Positions 56,891 to 64,000 of a stretch of DNA of 64,000 nt are shown in pieces. Under the pieces are notes generated by a model. It made no database searches. It was not told where the DNA came from and saw only the letters and a list, made by a program, of their open reading frames with translations. How positions within the stretch are numbered: the first letter of the stretch is position 1; each line of letters starts with the position of its first letter. The position numbers and the translations under genes are program-made. Origin of the DNA: Bradyrhizobium sp. CCBAU 53421 (lineage in GTDB: Bacteria > Pseudomonadota > Alphaproteobacteria > Rhizobiales > Xanthobacteraceae); the NCBI RefSeq assembly GCF_015291625.1, contig NZ_CP030047.1:7936001-8000000 (forward strand), written 5' to 3'.

Positions 56891-57399
56891 CAGGACCTCC
56901 GAGACCGAAGCTGTTACCCCATGTAAATCATCTCGCAATCATCATGTGTGAAGGGCCCCACATCTCACGCGTACTTGATCCGAAGTCATAAACCAAGGCT
57001 CGTCGGTACGAAGGGCCAAGACGTTTCGGACTCCTGCCGGCCTAAATTGACGATGGCAGCGAAATCTTCTGCCTTAGCTGATCGTGCAAGCCCTTCCCGG
57101 CGATCCGGGCGGCACCTGGCAACTTCTGTCGACCGACAGGACACAGCGACGCCGACCGGGTCCATGAACCCGGCTGGACCCGGGCAAGGCGATCAATTTC
57201 ACGAGGCATTTGCATACCATGGACGCGATATTCGACAGGGTCTCGGTCAGCGGCATGAACCGTGCAGTAGTTTTGTTGGCAGGCATTTTCAGTGTCCCGA
57301 TTCAGGGATAAAGCGCCGGGCGTGTTCTCTTGACAACGAGGTCGTCTTTGTTCGGGACACTGGGCGCGATCTCGTACCTAGATCGATCAGGGAGGGACA
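56891..57399. other. Gap upstream of the small plus-strand gene
   Basis: No supported gene; overlapping frames on both strands lack domains. Confidence 0.4.
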
Positions 57400-57594
57400 A
57401 TGAGCCACGACCTACCTCCGCAACAATCCAGATTCGTCGTTCGAATGGGCACCACAGGCTGGATGGTTTATGATCGTGAACGCAAGGGGCCGGCGCTGTT
57501 AAAGGATCACAGCTTGGCCGAGAAGCTATCCAAGGAACAGGCAGAGCGAATAAGACAGGTACTCCTTGATGGTTCGATCAAGCGTCGACCATGA
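57400..57594 (+). CDS. Small conserved-looking hypothetical protein
   Basis: A 64-residue soluble protein: SRFVVRMGTTGWMVYDRERK, then GPALLKDHSLAEKLSKEQAE and RIRQVLLDG. GGGAGGGA lies directly before the ATG, a strong ribosome site, and the composition is protein-like, so it is probably real. Similar small proteins seem common in rhizobial islands. Function unknown. Confidence 0.65.
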   Translation: MSHDLPPQQSRFVVRMGTTGWMVYDRERKGPALLKDHSLAEKLSKEQAERIRQVLLDGSIKRRP

Positions 57595-58568
57595 TCCCCG
57601 AAGTCAACCTTCAATTCAAGGAAACGAAGGTCTACCTGCATTCAGCCTCGCTCCTAGAACCTCGCGTGTAGAGAACAGCCTCGCTGACGCGCCGTTGTAC
57701 AACCGGGCCTGGTGAGTTTGAACAGTTCCTTGGCACCTGCCGGTCATCAATGCCGATGACTTTGAGACAATCGGCCGGCGAACGGCAGCGGCGTCGGACA
57801 ACACGCGGAAGCATGTCCTGCTGGCAGCATTTGCCGTTTTGCTCAGCCCGTTGCCGGTCGGCGATCAACCGCAGTCACGTATCGCCAATATCGACTACCA
57901 AGGTTCAGCAGCTCCGGTCGCTGTTACCAACAGTCGAGCAAACGATGTCGTCAGCGACGCTCGTCAGCTGATCGACAGGTAGGCTTGCTAGGGGCAGAAC
58001 GCTTGCACGTTGACTGTCCTCTTGGACTTATTCGGTCGATGAAATCGCAGCAAGCTTCGCAGCAGTATCGATCCATTTGCCGCTGGGGGATTGGTGGGAA
58101 CCTGCCCGACTCGAGGCTAAGAGCCGCCGTGCACGTGCAACGCGAGTGATCATTGCGCCGGGCAATCACCGCCTTGGCGGCCTTGAGAAGCGACGGGTAT
58201 ATCAGCGGCTTCACCCGAGCCGTGGCGGATTGGGTCGAAGTATCGACAGGATATCGGACTCCCGGCTCTACGCGCGAGCGGATTCTGGAAAATTGGGTTG
58301 CCGAAGAGGGGCAGGGCGAAGCCGAGAATCGCTTTTTAGACGCTCAGAGCGCGGCCACGTCGATCACGCCTTCTCTTCCTGTTTCGTACGTCGCGTACAA
58401 ACCGTCGGAGACTGGACCTGCTCAAATAAACTACGCGAATTTTCGGTTTGCAAAGCTATGACATCGCATGGCGTCAAACCCCGCTGCGGAGATCTGTCCA
58501 TCATTGCCTTACGCTGGATCGTAATATACGAATGCGAGCTAAGTCGCGGGCACCACGTCTACGGTCAT
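57595..58568. other. Gene-poor stretch with one copy of an imperfect repeat
   Basis: About 970 bases. A plus frame at 58153-58461 (RAVADWVEVSTGYRTPGSTR) is partly protein-like but has no family or start. The segment around 57650-57755 resembles the leader of pabB (58940-59020). Confidence 0.4.
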
Positions 58569-58928
58569 ATGATCCGTCACATCGTTTTCTTCACAGCCAA
58601 GGAAAAATCCGATATCGACCAAATCATCGAAGGTCTATCGGTTCTCACCTCGATTCCATGCGCACGCAGGCTCGAGATTGCCGCTAACCGCAAGAGCGAT
58701 CAGCTAGGTAACGACGTTGATGTCGTGGTGTACGGTGAATTCGACAGCGAGACAGATCTCGCTGCCTACAAAATGCACGATTTGTATCGAGAAGCGATCC
58801 GCCGCGTACGGCCACTCCGCGAGCTGCGGTTTGCAGCTGACTATGAGCTATCAACAAATGTGCATTTCGCTGGAATGGCAGGAGTGAGCCAGGCTCCTCC
58901 GCTGAGCCGACTATCTGGCCGCGGCTAG
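58569..58928 (+). CDS. Dabb (dimeric alpha-beta barrel) family protein
   Basis: A 119-residue protein beginning MIRHIVFFTAKEKSDIDQII with LEIAANRKSDQLGNDVDVVV, YGEFDSETDLAAYKMHD and RRVRPLRELRFAADYEL, the classic stress-responsive A/B barrel pattern (RHIVFF at the start, EFDS and AY-x-MH in the middle). The ATG at 58569 is preferred; the frame is open upstream to 58077 but without similarity. It lies 104 bases before pabB. Such proteins are small dimeric enzymes or stress proteins; the role here is unknown. Confidence 0.8.
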   Translation: MIRHIVFFTAKEKSDIDQIIEGLSVLTSIPCARRLEIAANRKSDQLGNDVDVVVYGEFDSETDLAAYKMHDLYREAIRRVRPLRELRFAADYELSTNVHFAGMAGVSQAPPLSRLSGRG

Positions 58929-59032
58929 CTTGATCATCATGCTCAGGATTCTTGCGCGTAGAACAACGAGCACTCGTTTGAAACGGCGTTCCGCGGCTCG
59001 GGCATCTGCCGGTCGTCGATAAGAGATAACCT

Positions 59033-60427
59033 ATGCACATCCGCGAGCTGCAGTGGATTGAGCCTGTCACGGCCCTGCGATGCCTTGCGCGGCGGCCGGA
59101 GCTTACTTTTCTTGATAGTGCGGCAAGCCATGAGCTGCTTGGGCGATACTCATATCTGGCCTGCGAGCCGTTCGGCACCTATCTGGTAACCGACGGACAA
59201 GCAAGTTGGAATGGAACGGCCCTCGCAGGCGATCCGTGGCAGTCGCTTCGCGACCTTCTAGCCAGATACAAAGAAGCGCATTGTCCCGATCTCCCCCCCT
59301 TTCAGGGCGGTGCAAGCGGCTTCCTTGCTTATGATCTGAACCGAACACTCGAGCGGGTGCCATCGCCATCCAATTTTGGTCTGCGATTGCCTCAATCAAT
59401 GCTGCATTTTTACGACGTGGTGGTCAGCTTCGATCACCGGGAAGGCAGGTGCTGGATCGTCTCGACCGGATGGCCGGAGCAGGATCCTACTCGACGAACC
59501 GAGCGCGCACGACGTCGCGCCGACGAGTTTGCCGCGCTACTTGCCAAACCAAAGTCGCCGCGAATCATAATCCCTAGCACCGCCGGCGCATGGCATTGCA
59601 ACTTCAGCCGTCAGCGCTTCATGGCAGCGGTCCAACGCGTCATCGACTTGATCATGGCCGGAGATATCTTCCAGGCAAACATCGCGCAACGCTTCAGTGC
59701 CAGGGTTTCGCCCCTGTTCGACCCGCTCACCTTCTATTGCCAGCTCCGATCATTGAATCCGGCACCGTTTGCGGCTCTCTTGCGCTATGGTAAGCTTACG
59801 ATCGCATCGAGCTCCCCCGAGCGATTTCTAAGACTTGATGGACGGCAGGTCGAAACACGTCCGATCAAGGGAACAATCGCACGCGCCGCTGATTCCGCAG
59901 AAGATGCGCGCCGGGCCAAACTCCTTCTTGCCTCCGAAAAGGATCGCGCGGAGAACATTATGATTGTCGACCTGCTGCGCAACGATCTATCACGGGTTTG
60001 TACAGACAATTCGGTCGAGGTTGCCGCACTGTGCGACCTGGAATCCTATGCGTCGGTGCATCATCTCGTCTCGACCGTCCGAGGCGCACTTTCTGCAGGC
60101 CAGGACGCTGTCAGCCTGCTTCGCGCCTGCTTTCCCGGCGGCTCCGTCACGGGCGCTCCAAAAGTGCGAGCAATGGCGATCATTGCAGACATCGAGAAAG
60201 TGGCGCGGGAGGTCTATTGCGGGGCGATCGGCTTCATTGGATTCAACGGGCACATGGACACCAACATTGCGATCCGAACGATTGTGATCGACGATGACCT
60301 TGCTGTGTTTCAGGCAGGTGGAGGGATAACGGCGATGTCAGATCCTGAAGCTGAGTATGAGGAGACGATTGCCAAGGCACAGCGGCTGTTCGATGCCTTC
60401 GGTTCCGATAGATGTGATGCATTTTGA
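59033..60427 (+). CDS. pabB: Aminodeoxychorismate synthase component I
   Basis: A 464-residue chorismate-using enzyme that aminates chorismate to 4-amino-4-deoxychorismate for p-aminobenzoate and folate. The motif RPIKGT near residue 281 carries the Lys that marks PabB; anthranilate synthase TrpE has PIAGT there. Other blocks: FQANIAQRF, SSSPERFLRLDGRQVETRP, MIVDLLRNDLSRVC, FPGGSVTGAPKVRAMAII and YCGAIGFIGFNGHMDTNIAI. The stop overlaps the start of the amidotransferase gene. No pabC lyase gene is adjacent. Confidence 0.93.
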   Translation: MHIRELQWIEPVTALRCLARRPELTFLDSAASHELLGRYSYLACEPFGTYLVTDGQASWNGTALAGDPWQSLRDLLARYKEAHCPDLPPFQGGASGFLAYDLNRTLERVPSPSNFGLRLPQSMLHFYDVVVSFDHREGRCWIVSTGWPEQDPTRRTERARRRADEFAALLAKPKSPRIIIPSTAGAWHCNFSRQRFMAAVQRVIDLIMAGDIFQANIAQRFSARVSPLFDPLTFYCQLRSLNPAPFAALLRYGKLTIASSSPERFLRLDGRQVETRPIKGTIARAADSAEDARRAKLLLASEKDRAENIMIVDLLRNDLSRVCTDNSVEVAALCDLESYASVHHLVSTVRGALSAGQDAVSLLRACFPGGSVTGAPKVRAMAIIADIEKVAREVYCGAIGFIGFNGHMDTNIAIRTIVIDDDLAVFQAGGGITAMSDPEAEYEETIAKAQRLFDAFGSDRCDAF

Positions 60428-61008
60428 TCGTCATCGTCGACAACTACGATTCCTTTGTCTTCAACATTGCTCGCTATTTTCGTAAGCTTGGCGCAGAGAC
60501 GGAAGTTGTCCGAAACGACGCGGTCAGCCCTGCCGACCTCATTGCTGTTAAGCCGCGTGCAATCGTAATTTCTCCCGGCCCCTGCACACCGAAGCAGGCC
60601 GGCGTATCTACTGACGTCGTTCGCGAACTTTCGGGTCGCGTGCCACTCTTAGGAATCTGTCTTGGGCACCAATGTATTGGAAGCGTTTTCGGCGGTCGCG
60701 TAGCGCGCGCACATTGTCCCATGCACGGCCAAGCCTCCCCCATTAACCATGACGGCCGAGGCCTGTTCAAAGCTCTCCCATCGCCACTTTCTGTCGGACG
60801 GTATCATTCTCTGGCGGTCGAACTCGATGAGTCAGACGCGCATCATCTCGTCGTGACCGCCCGTTCAAACGAAGGTGAGGTAATGGCTTTGGAGCACCAT
60901 CGCCACCCAACCTATGGCGTACAATTCCACCCGGAGTCAGTACTTACGCAACAAGGTCAGAGGTTGCTCGAAAATTTCTTGCAACTGGCAGACAGTTTCG
61001 AAGTTTGA
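60424..61008 (+). CDS. pabA: Aminodeoxychorismate synthase component II (glutamine amidotransferase)
   Basis: A 194-residue class I amidotransferase: IVIVDNYDSFVFNIARYFRK, ISPGPCTPKQAGVSTDVV, the nucleophile in LLGICLGHQCIG, and the His-Glu pair in VQFHPESVLTQQGQRLLENF. The start is a TTG whose last two bases are part of the pabB stop (TTGA at 60424-60427), so translation is coupled. It supplies ammonia to PabB; a shared role with TrpE is possible in other bacteria but the pairing here is clear. Confidence 0.93.
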   Translation: MIVIVDNYDSFVFNIARYFRKLGAETEVVRNDAVSPADLIAVKPRAIVISPGPCTPKQAGVSTDVVRELSGRVPLLGICLGHQCIGSVFGGRVARAHCPMHGQASPINHDGRGLFKALPSPLSVGRYHSLAVELDESDAHHLVVTARSNEGEVMALEHHRHPTYGVQFHPESVLTQQGQRLLENFLQLADSFEV

Positions 61009-61393
61009 GCCCGGTCCCCAAGAGCGGTGTAACGGAAAGCGCGAAAGAACTCGGTTCGTACGCTACGTACGCAACTTTTTCTTTTAGTGCGGGCTCGATT
61101 GAATTACTTGAGGCGGCAAAGCGTAGCTCTTCGCATCACCTCCATTCGATGAGCAGGGATCATCCTCTGGCATAGTGGCAAAGTGCTTGTTCCGAGATCC
61201 GCCAAGCGATTGGCGGTGCCTTGCGGTACTCTCGCTACCGCTGCCCTCACGGGCGTTTCCTCCCTAGACTTGGCCGCCGGTCCTAAAGGATCGGCGGCTT
61301 CCTTCGATATCGGCCCGCTTCTCAGATCAATCCGCACTTGAGAAAAGCGGGGTCTGACGGCGGCCGAGGGCGTAATGGCAACTAGAGGAATTT
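61009..61393. other. Gap after pabA containing the second candidate RNA
   Basis: No protein gene is supported. The minus frame 61104-61337 overlaps the structured RNA candidate and is probably spurious. Confidence 0.45.
61191..61302 (-). ncRNA. Candidate structured RNA, copy B
   Basis: The minus-strand counterpart of the segment at 34302-34411, with the same order and length. Hairpins: GCCGCC-GATCC-TTTA-GGACC-GGCGGC, then GCCC-GTGA-GGGC, then GCGGTA-GCGAGAG-TACCGC, then CCGCCAA-TCGC-TTGGCGG. The connecting sequence AGGGAGGAAACGCCCGT is unchanged between copies, while several paired bases differ. It is not coding in any consistent frame. Confidence 0.6.
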
Positions 61394-61579
61394 ATGCAAC
61401 ACAGGGGCGTGCAATTCAGCATTCAAGAAGCATTGCCGGGCGAATGGCGCTACAGTTTTAACGTCGATGGCAAGAAGATCAGTGGCAAGACTCACACGAG
61501 ATTGGAGCTTCTTGCAGTCCGTCGGGTTAAGGATCGGATTAATCGTGCACTGAATCACAGCGTGGAAAGTCAGAGTTGA
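61394..61579 (+). CDS. Small hypothetical protein
   Basis: A 61-residue protein: MQHRGVQFSIQEALPGEWRY, SFNVDGKKISGKTHTRLELL, AVRRVKDRINRALNH. GAGGA precedes the ATG. It reads as a compact alpha/beta protein of the small DUF type common in Bradyrhizobium. Function unknown. Confidence 0.6.
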   Translation: MQHRGVQFSIQEALPGEWRYSFNVDGKKISGKTHTRLELLAVRRVKDRINRALNHSVESQS

Positions 61580-61955
61580 TATAGCAGTGGTCTCGCCGGC
61601 GTCGTGTCCGCCGCTCCGGTGATCCGCATCCGAACTCGCCGCTGGCCGGCGCGACCGGACCAGGCGCCGCCACCGATTCCGGGTCACCCTCGCTGGTACG
61701 AAGCCATCTGCTCGGTGGCATCCTTCGCTCGGGGCGAAACGACGGTCGAAAGCAGATTGTGCTAAGCACCACATGCTGGTTTTCGAATCGGCGTCGTCAT
61801 GTCCACGATACGGGCAGGCACCTACTCTCGCTCGGGTGACTTGATTGAGCGCCATGACATCTGCCGCCGAGATGGTTTGAAGGGCGCTTCGCTGGAGCGA
61901 CATCCAGCACTCTTGGCCGTAGACTTGCAGACTCGACCACCTGCGCACGCGTAAG
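61580..61955. other. Stretch downstream of the IS5-family transposase
   Basis: No gene supported. It should contain the 3' end of the IS element, but inverted repeats could not be matched by eye. A minus frame here (VYGQECWMSLQRSALQTISA) is partly protein-like and may be a relic. Confidence 0.35.
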
Positions 61956-62720
61956 CTAGGGCGCGGACTCATAACGCGCGGCCAGCCATAGGCGGATGGA
62001 TGCGAGTTGGACGAAGGCAAGGTAGTTTCCCGCAAGCCTATCGTAGCGCGTCGCCACCCGACGACATTGCTTGATCCTGTTGAAGAACCGTTCGACGCGG
62101 TTGCGAGCGCGATAGAGGTAAGGGCTAAAGCAGATCGGATCGCTGCGGTTGCTTTTCGGCGGGATATTGGCCCACGCGCCTTTATTCATGGCAAGCTCTC
62201 TGATCCAGTCGGCGTCATAGCCACGGTCGGCAAGCAGCATTGATCCGGATTTGAGACGAGACAGCAGTTTTCCGGCAAGTCGAACGTCGTGCGCCTCGCC
62301 AGAGCTCAACGCAAGCCGTACCGGCAGACCATTGCCATCGACTACCGCATGGATCTTGCTCGTCAAGCCACCGCGTGATCTTCCCATCGACTGGCGCTGG
62401 TTCCTTCTAATGCAGGCCGCCTGCTGATGCACACGGACGATCGAGGTGTCGATCATCTGGACAGCGGCATCATGGGCAGTCGCAAGCGCATCTATGATAC
62501 CGCCCCAGACGCCAGCCCGCCGCCAACGGACGAAGCGGTTGTAACACGTAGTGTACGGACCGAAGTTCTCTGGCAGGTCGCGCCATGGCGCCCCGGATCG
62601 CAAGACCCAGAAGATGCCATTGAGGACACGACGGTCATTCACTCGTGGCACACCGCGCGACTTATTCGGCAGCATCGGCTTAATGGCAAACCACTCATTG
62701 TCCGTCAGTTCGTAGCGCAT
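61956..62720 (-). CDS. IS5-family transposase (IS427-like), single frame
   Basis: A 254-residue transposase starting MRYELTDNEWFAIKPMLPNK, with the N-terminal LNGIFWVLRSGAPWRDLPEN and GPYTTCYNRFVRWRRAGVWG. The catalytic residues are Asp in MIDTSIVRVHQQA, Asp in LLADRGYDADWIRE, and Glu in YRARNRVERFFNRIKQCRRV. Many relatives need a frameshift, but here the gene is one continuous frame. The element ends were not resolved. It is distinct from the IS5-group element at 51 kb. Confidence 0.9.
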   Translation of the reverse strand: MRYELTDNEWFAIKPMLPNKSRGVPRVNDRRVLNGIFWVLRSGAPWRDLPENFGPYTTCYNRFVRWRRAGVWGGIIDALATAHDAAVQMIDTSIVRVHQQAACIRRNQRQSMGRSRGGLTSKIHAVVDGNGLPVRLALSSGEAHDVRLAGKLLSRLKSGSMLLADRGYDADWIRELAMNKGAWANIPPKSNRSDPICFSPYLYRARNRVERFFNRIKQCRRVATRYDRLAGNYLAFVQLASIRLWLAARYESAP

Positions 62721-62866
62721 GATTCGACCCCTTCCGTCGGATGGCTTGAATCATGGTTCGGCCGTCAGGCTCAACTGGTCGCTATGCACCCGAAAGCGGA
62801 CCTATTATGCTCACCTTGAGTTTTGTCGTTCATGGCCCACAGGCTACATTTCCGTCTCCAGCGCGG

Positions 62867-63358
62867 TCAGTGTTCGCGTTCCCAGGTCAGAGTGCCGACG
62901 ACTTTTTTACCCTGATAGATGCCAACGGAGCTGACTTGTTCAGCCGTCCGAAGGCTCAACTGATCACCCTCCAACTTGAAAAACCTCACTTGATCCAGCC
63001 CGGTGAGGAGTTCGTTGCCCGATATGTCGACCTTGGTCGTGAACTTATCTCCGTCGATGGTGAATTTGCCGGTGTAGACAAGCAATGACTTGAGCAGCGC
63101 CACTGCCTCTTCGTTGTTTGTTGCAGGCTTGCGGTTCGCTCCGACAATAATGAAGGCCGCATACCCGTCTGGCGTGAAAGCTGCCCTACCTTTCGGGTTG
63201 GGACCGAATGGCTCGGTTGCATCGCCACCGACAATGTGAATGGTCCATGAAGTCAGCTTCCAACTTCCGACCAGCAGCTTCGATGCGTCGTCCGCAAACG
63301 CGGGTCCAGACGGAAAATAGCAATAGAGAGCAACGAATAAGGCAACGAGACGCGCCAT
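62867..63358 (-). CDS. Secreted lipocalin-like domain protein
   Basis: A 163-residue protein with signal peptide MARLVALFVALYCYFPSGPA (cleavage expected after AFA). The mature part starts DDASKLLVGSWKLTSWTIHI and shows GPNPKGRAAFTPDGYAAFII, ALLKSLLVYTGKFTIDGDKF and LRTAEQVSSVGIYQGKKVVG then TLTWERE, the pattern of the Lipocalin_5 family. The start at 63358 gives a proper leader; the longer frame from 63415 does not. It is probably periplasmic with an unknown ligand. It lies 57 bases downstream of the hydrolase gene on the same strand. Confidence 0.82.
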   Translation of the reverse strand: MARLVALFVALYCYFPSGPAFADDASKLLVGSWKLTSWTIHIVGGDATEPFGPNPKGRAAFTPDGYAAFIIVGANRKPATNNEEAVALLKSLLVYTGKFTIDGDKFTTKVDISGNELLTGLDQVRFFKLEGDQLSLRTAEQVSSVGIYQGKKVVGTLTWEREH

Positions 63359-63415
63359 GCTGTTCTCCCTGAATGGCAAGTCGGGCTCCAACAAAAATGA
63401 GGATAGCCCGGACAA

Positions 63416-64000
63416 TCAAATGTTACGAGCCTCGGACTGCGACTTGAGACGTCGAAGAATATCGCAAGCACGCCTCATTGAAAAATCATATGCCGGCCGA
63501 TCGAAGGACGGGCTTGTCCGCATCATGTAGCCGTGGCGCACGCCAGGAAAGATGTGCAAATCGACGTTGTCCATGCGCACCGCCACGTCACGATACGCCT
63601 GCAGCACCTCGGCCGGAGCGCGATCGTCCTCGTCACCCCACATCAAGCAGACTTGCTCGCCGACCCCGGCAAGCTCGTGAAGATAGTCCAGCATTTGGGA
63701 CCCGTGGCAGCAGATACCTGCGGCATAGCCAAGTCGCTTCGGTCCGAGAATCGCATAGGGGCCGCCGTAGCAAAACCCCATCACCGCCGCGCGGCCGTTG
63801 AATTGCGGGATGGTGCCGAGGTGTCTCAAGGTGCCGATCATATCGTCTTCGCCAGCCTTGATTTGCTCGAGGCGCGGCTGCGCGCGCTCGGCCGCACGCG
63901 GGTCGTTCCGAGGCAGCGGTCCGGCGACCGAACGCCAGAACAGATCCGGCACCGCCGCGATGAACCCGTGTGTCGCCAGTTCGTCGGCGATCGCGATCAT
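63416..64000 (-). CDS. Dienelactone hydrolase family protein (5' part outside the window)
   Basis: At least 194 residues of an alpha/beta hydrolase; the start is beyond 64000. The nucleophile is Cys in AAVMGFCYGGPYAILG, the Asp is in CLMWGDEDDRAPAEVL, and the His is in FPGVRHGYMMR, the triad of carboxymethylenebutenolidase-like enzymes. The preceding part (ELATHGFIAAVPDLFWRSVA) matches the family near residue 50, so about 40-50 residues are missing. It hydrolyses a lactone or ester; the specific substrate is not indicated. Confidence 0.85.
   Translation of the reverse strand: MIAIADELATHGFIAAVPDLFWRSVAGPLPRNDPRAAERAQPRLEQIKAGEDDMIGTLRHLGTIPQFNGRAAVMGFCYGGPYAILGPKRLGYAAGICCHGSQMLDYLHELAGVGEQVCLMWGDEDDRAPAEVLQAYRDVAVRMDNVDLHIFPGVRHGYMMRTSPSFDRPAYDFSMRRACDILRRLKSQSEARNI

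Noticed and set aside
57731..57760. A TGGCAC sequence considered as a sigma-54 promoter
   Set aside because: The GC element at the correct distance is missing.
58153..58461. 102-codon plus frame upstream of the Dabb gene
   Set aside because: Part of it (VEVSTGYRTPGSTRERILEN) looks protein-like, but no ribosome site, family or sensible C-terminus; left as unassigned.
61191..61302. Naming the structured RNA as RNase P, a cobalamin riboswitch or a group II intron
   Set aside because: The GGAGGAAA stretch recalls RNase P but the rest does not fit; cobalamin-box and intron end motifs are absent.

Overview
The window looks like accessory-rich chromosome, probably a genomic or symbiosis island, of an alphaproteobacterium close to Bradyrhizobium. 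The basis is the porin type, the homodimeric-type aceE next to an Lrp regulator, the mixture of IS66, IS630, IS3, IS1111 and IS5 elements, and the many remnants and gene-poor stretches. The genus is an inference from family resemblance; no marker gene is present. No tRNA, rRNA or CRISPR array was seen.

Layout. 1-4.3 kb: start of aceE, a divergent Lrp regulator, an intact-ended IS630 element and ilvD. 4.7-23.3 kb: a long run of minus-strand genes that reads as one catabolic region. It holds a GntR regulator overlapping a Rieske oxygenase, a D-2-hydroxyacid dehydrogenase, an ATC-hydrolase-like protein, a flavin/2Fe-2S reductase, a polar amino acid ABC importer, an M20 deacylase, serine dehydratase, SHMT, an XRE-cupin regulator, a three-subunit glutamate-synthase-like complex and a type III glutamine synthetase. 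The combination suggests uptake and oxidative demethylation of an N-methylated or betaine-like compound, with amino nitrogen passing to glutamate and one-carbon/serine units to pyruvate. 23.6-33.6 kb: Crp/Fnr regulator, MFS exporter, SDR, porin, a permease remnant, a cytochrome P450 and a solute-binding protein. 34.3-39.5 kb: a candidate structured RNA, a truncated IS3, a conserved protein of unknown function and decayed gene pieces. 39.6-42.9 kb: a compact cassette of a YqcI/YcgG-family protein, an APC amino acid permease and a lysine-2,3-aminomutase-like radical SAM enzyme, the best candidate here for an undescribed small-molecule pathway.

43.2-55.6 kb is a nest of insertion sequences. A class II Fic gene is cut into three pieces by two IS66 elements, each still flanked by its 8-bp target duplication. 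The second IS66 was itself entered by an IS1111-group element and by an IS5-group element with a 4-bp duplication. A third IS66 lies next to them. 55.7-64 kb: small single-span membrane proteins, a Dabb protein, a stand-alone pabB-pabA pair, a second copy of the candidate RNA, an IS5-family transposase, a lipocalin-like secreted protein and the 3' part of a dienelactone hydrolase gene.

Most boundaries and families were read directly from the sequence. Pathway-level statements are inferences from gene content, and the decisive searches are named in the findings.
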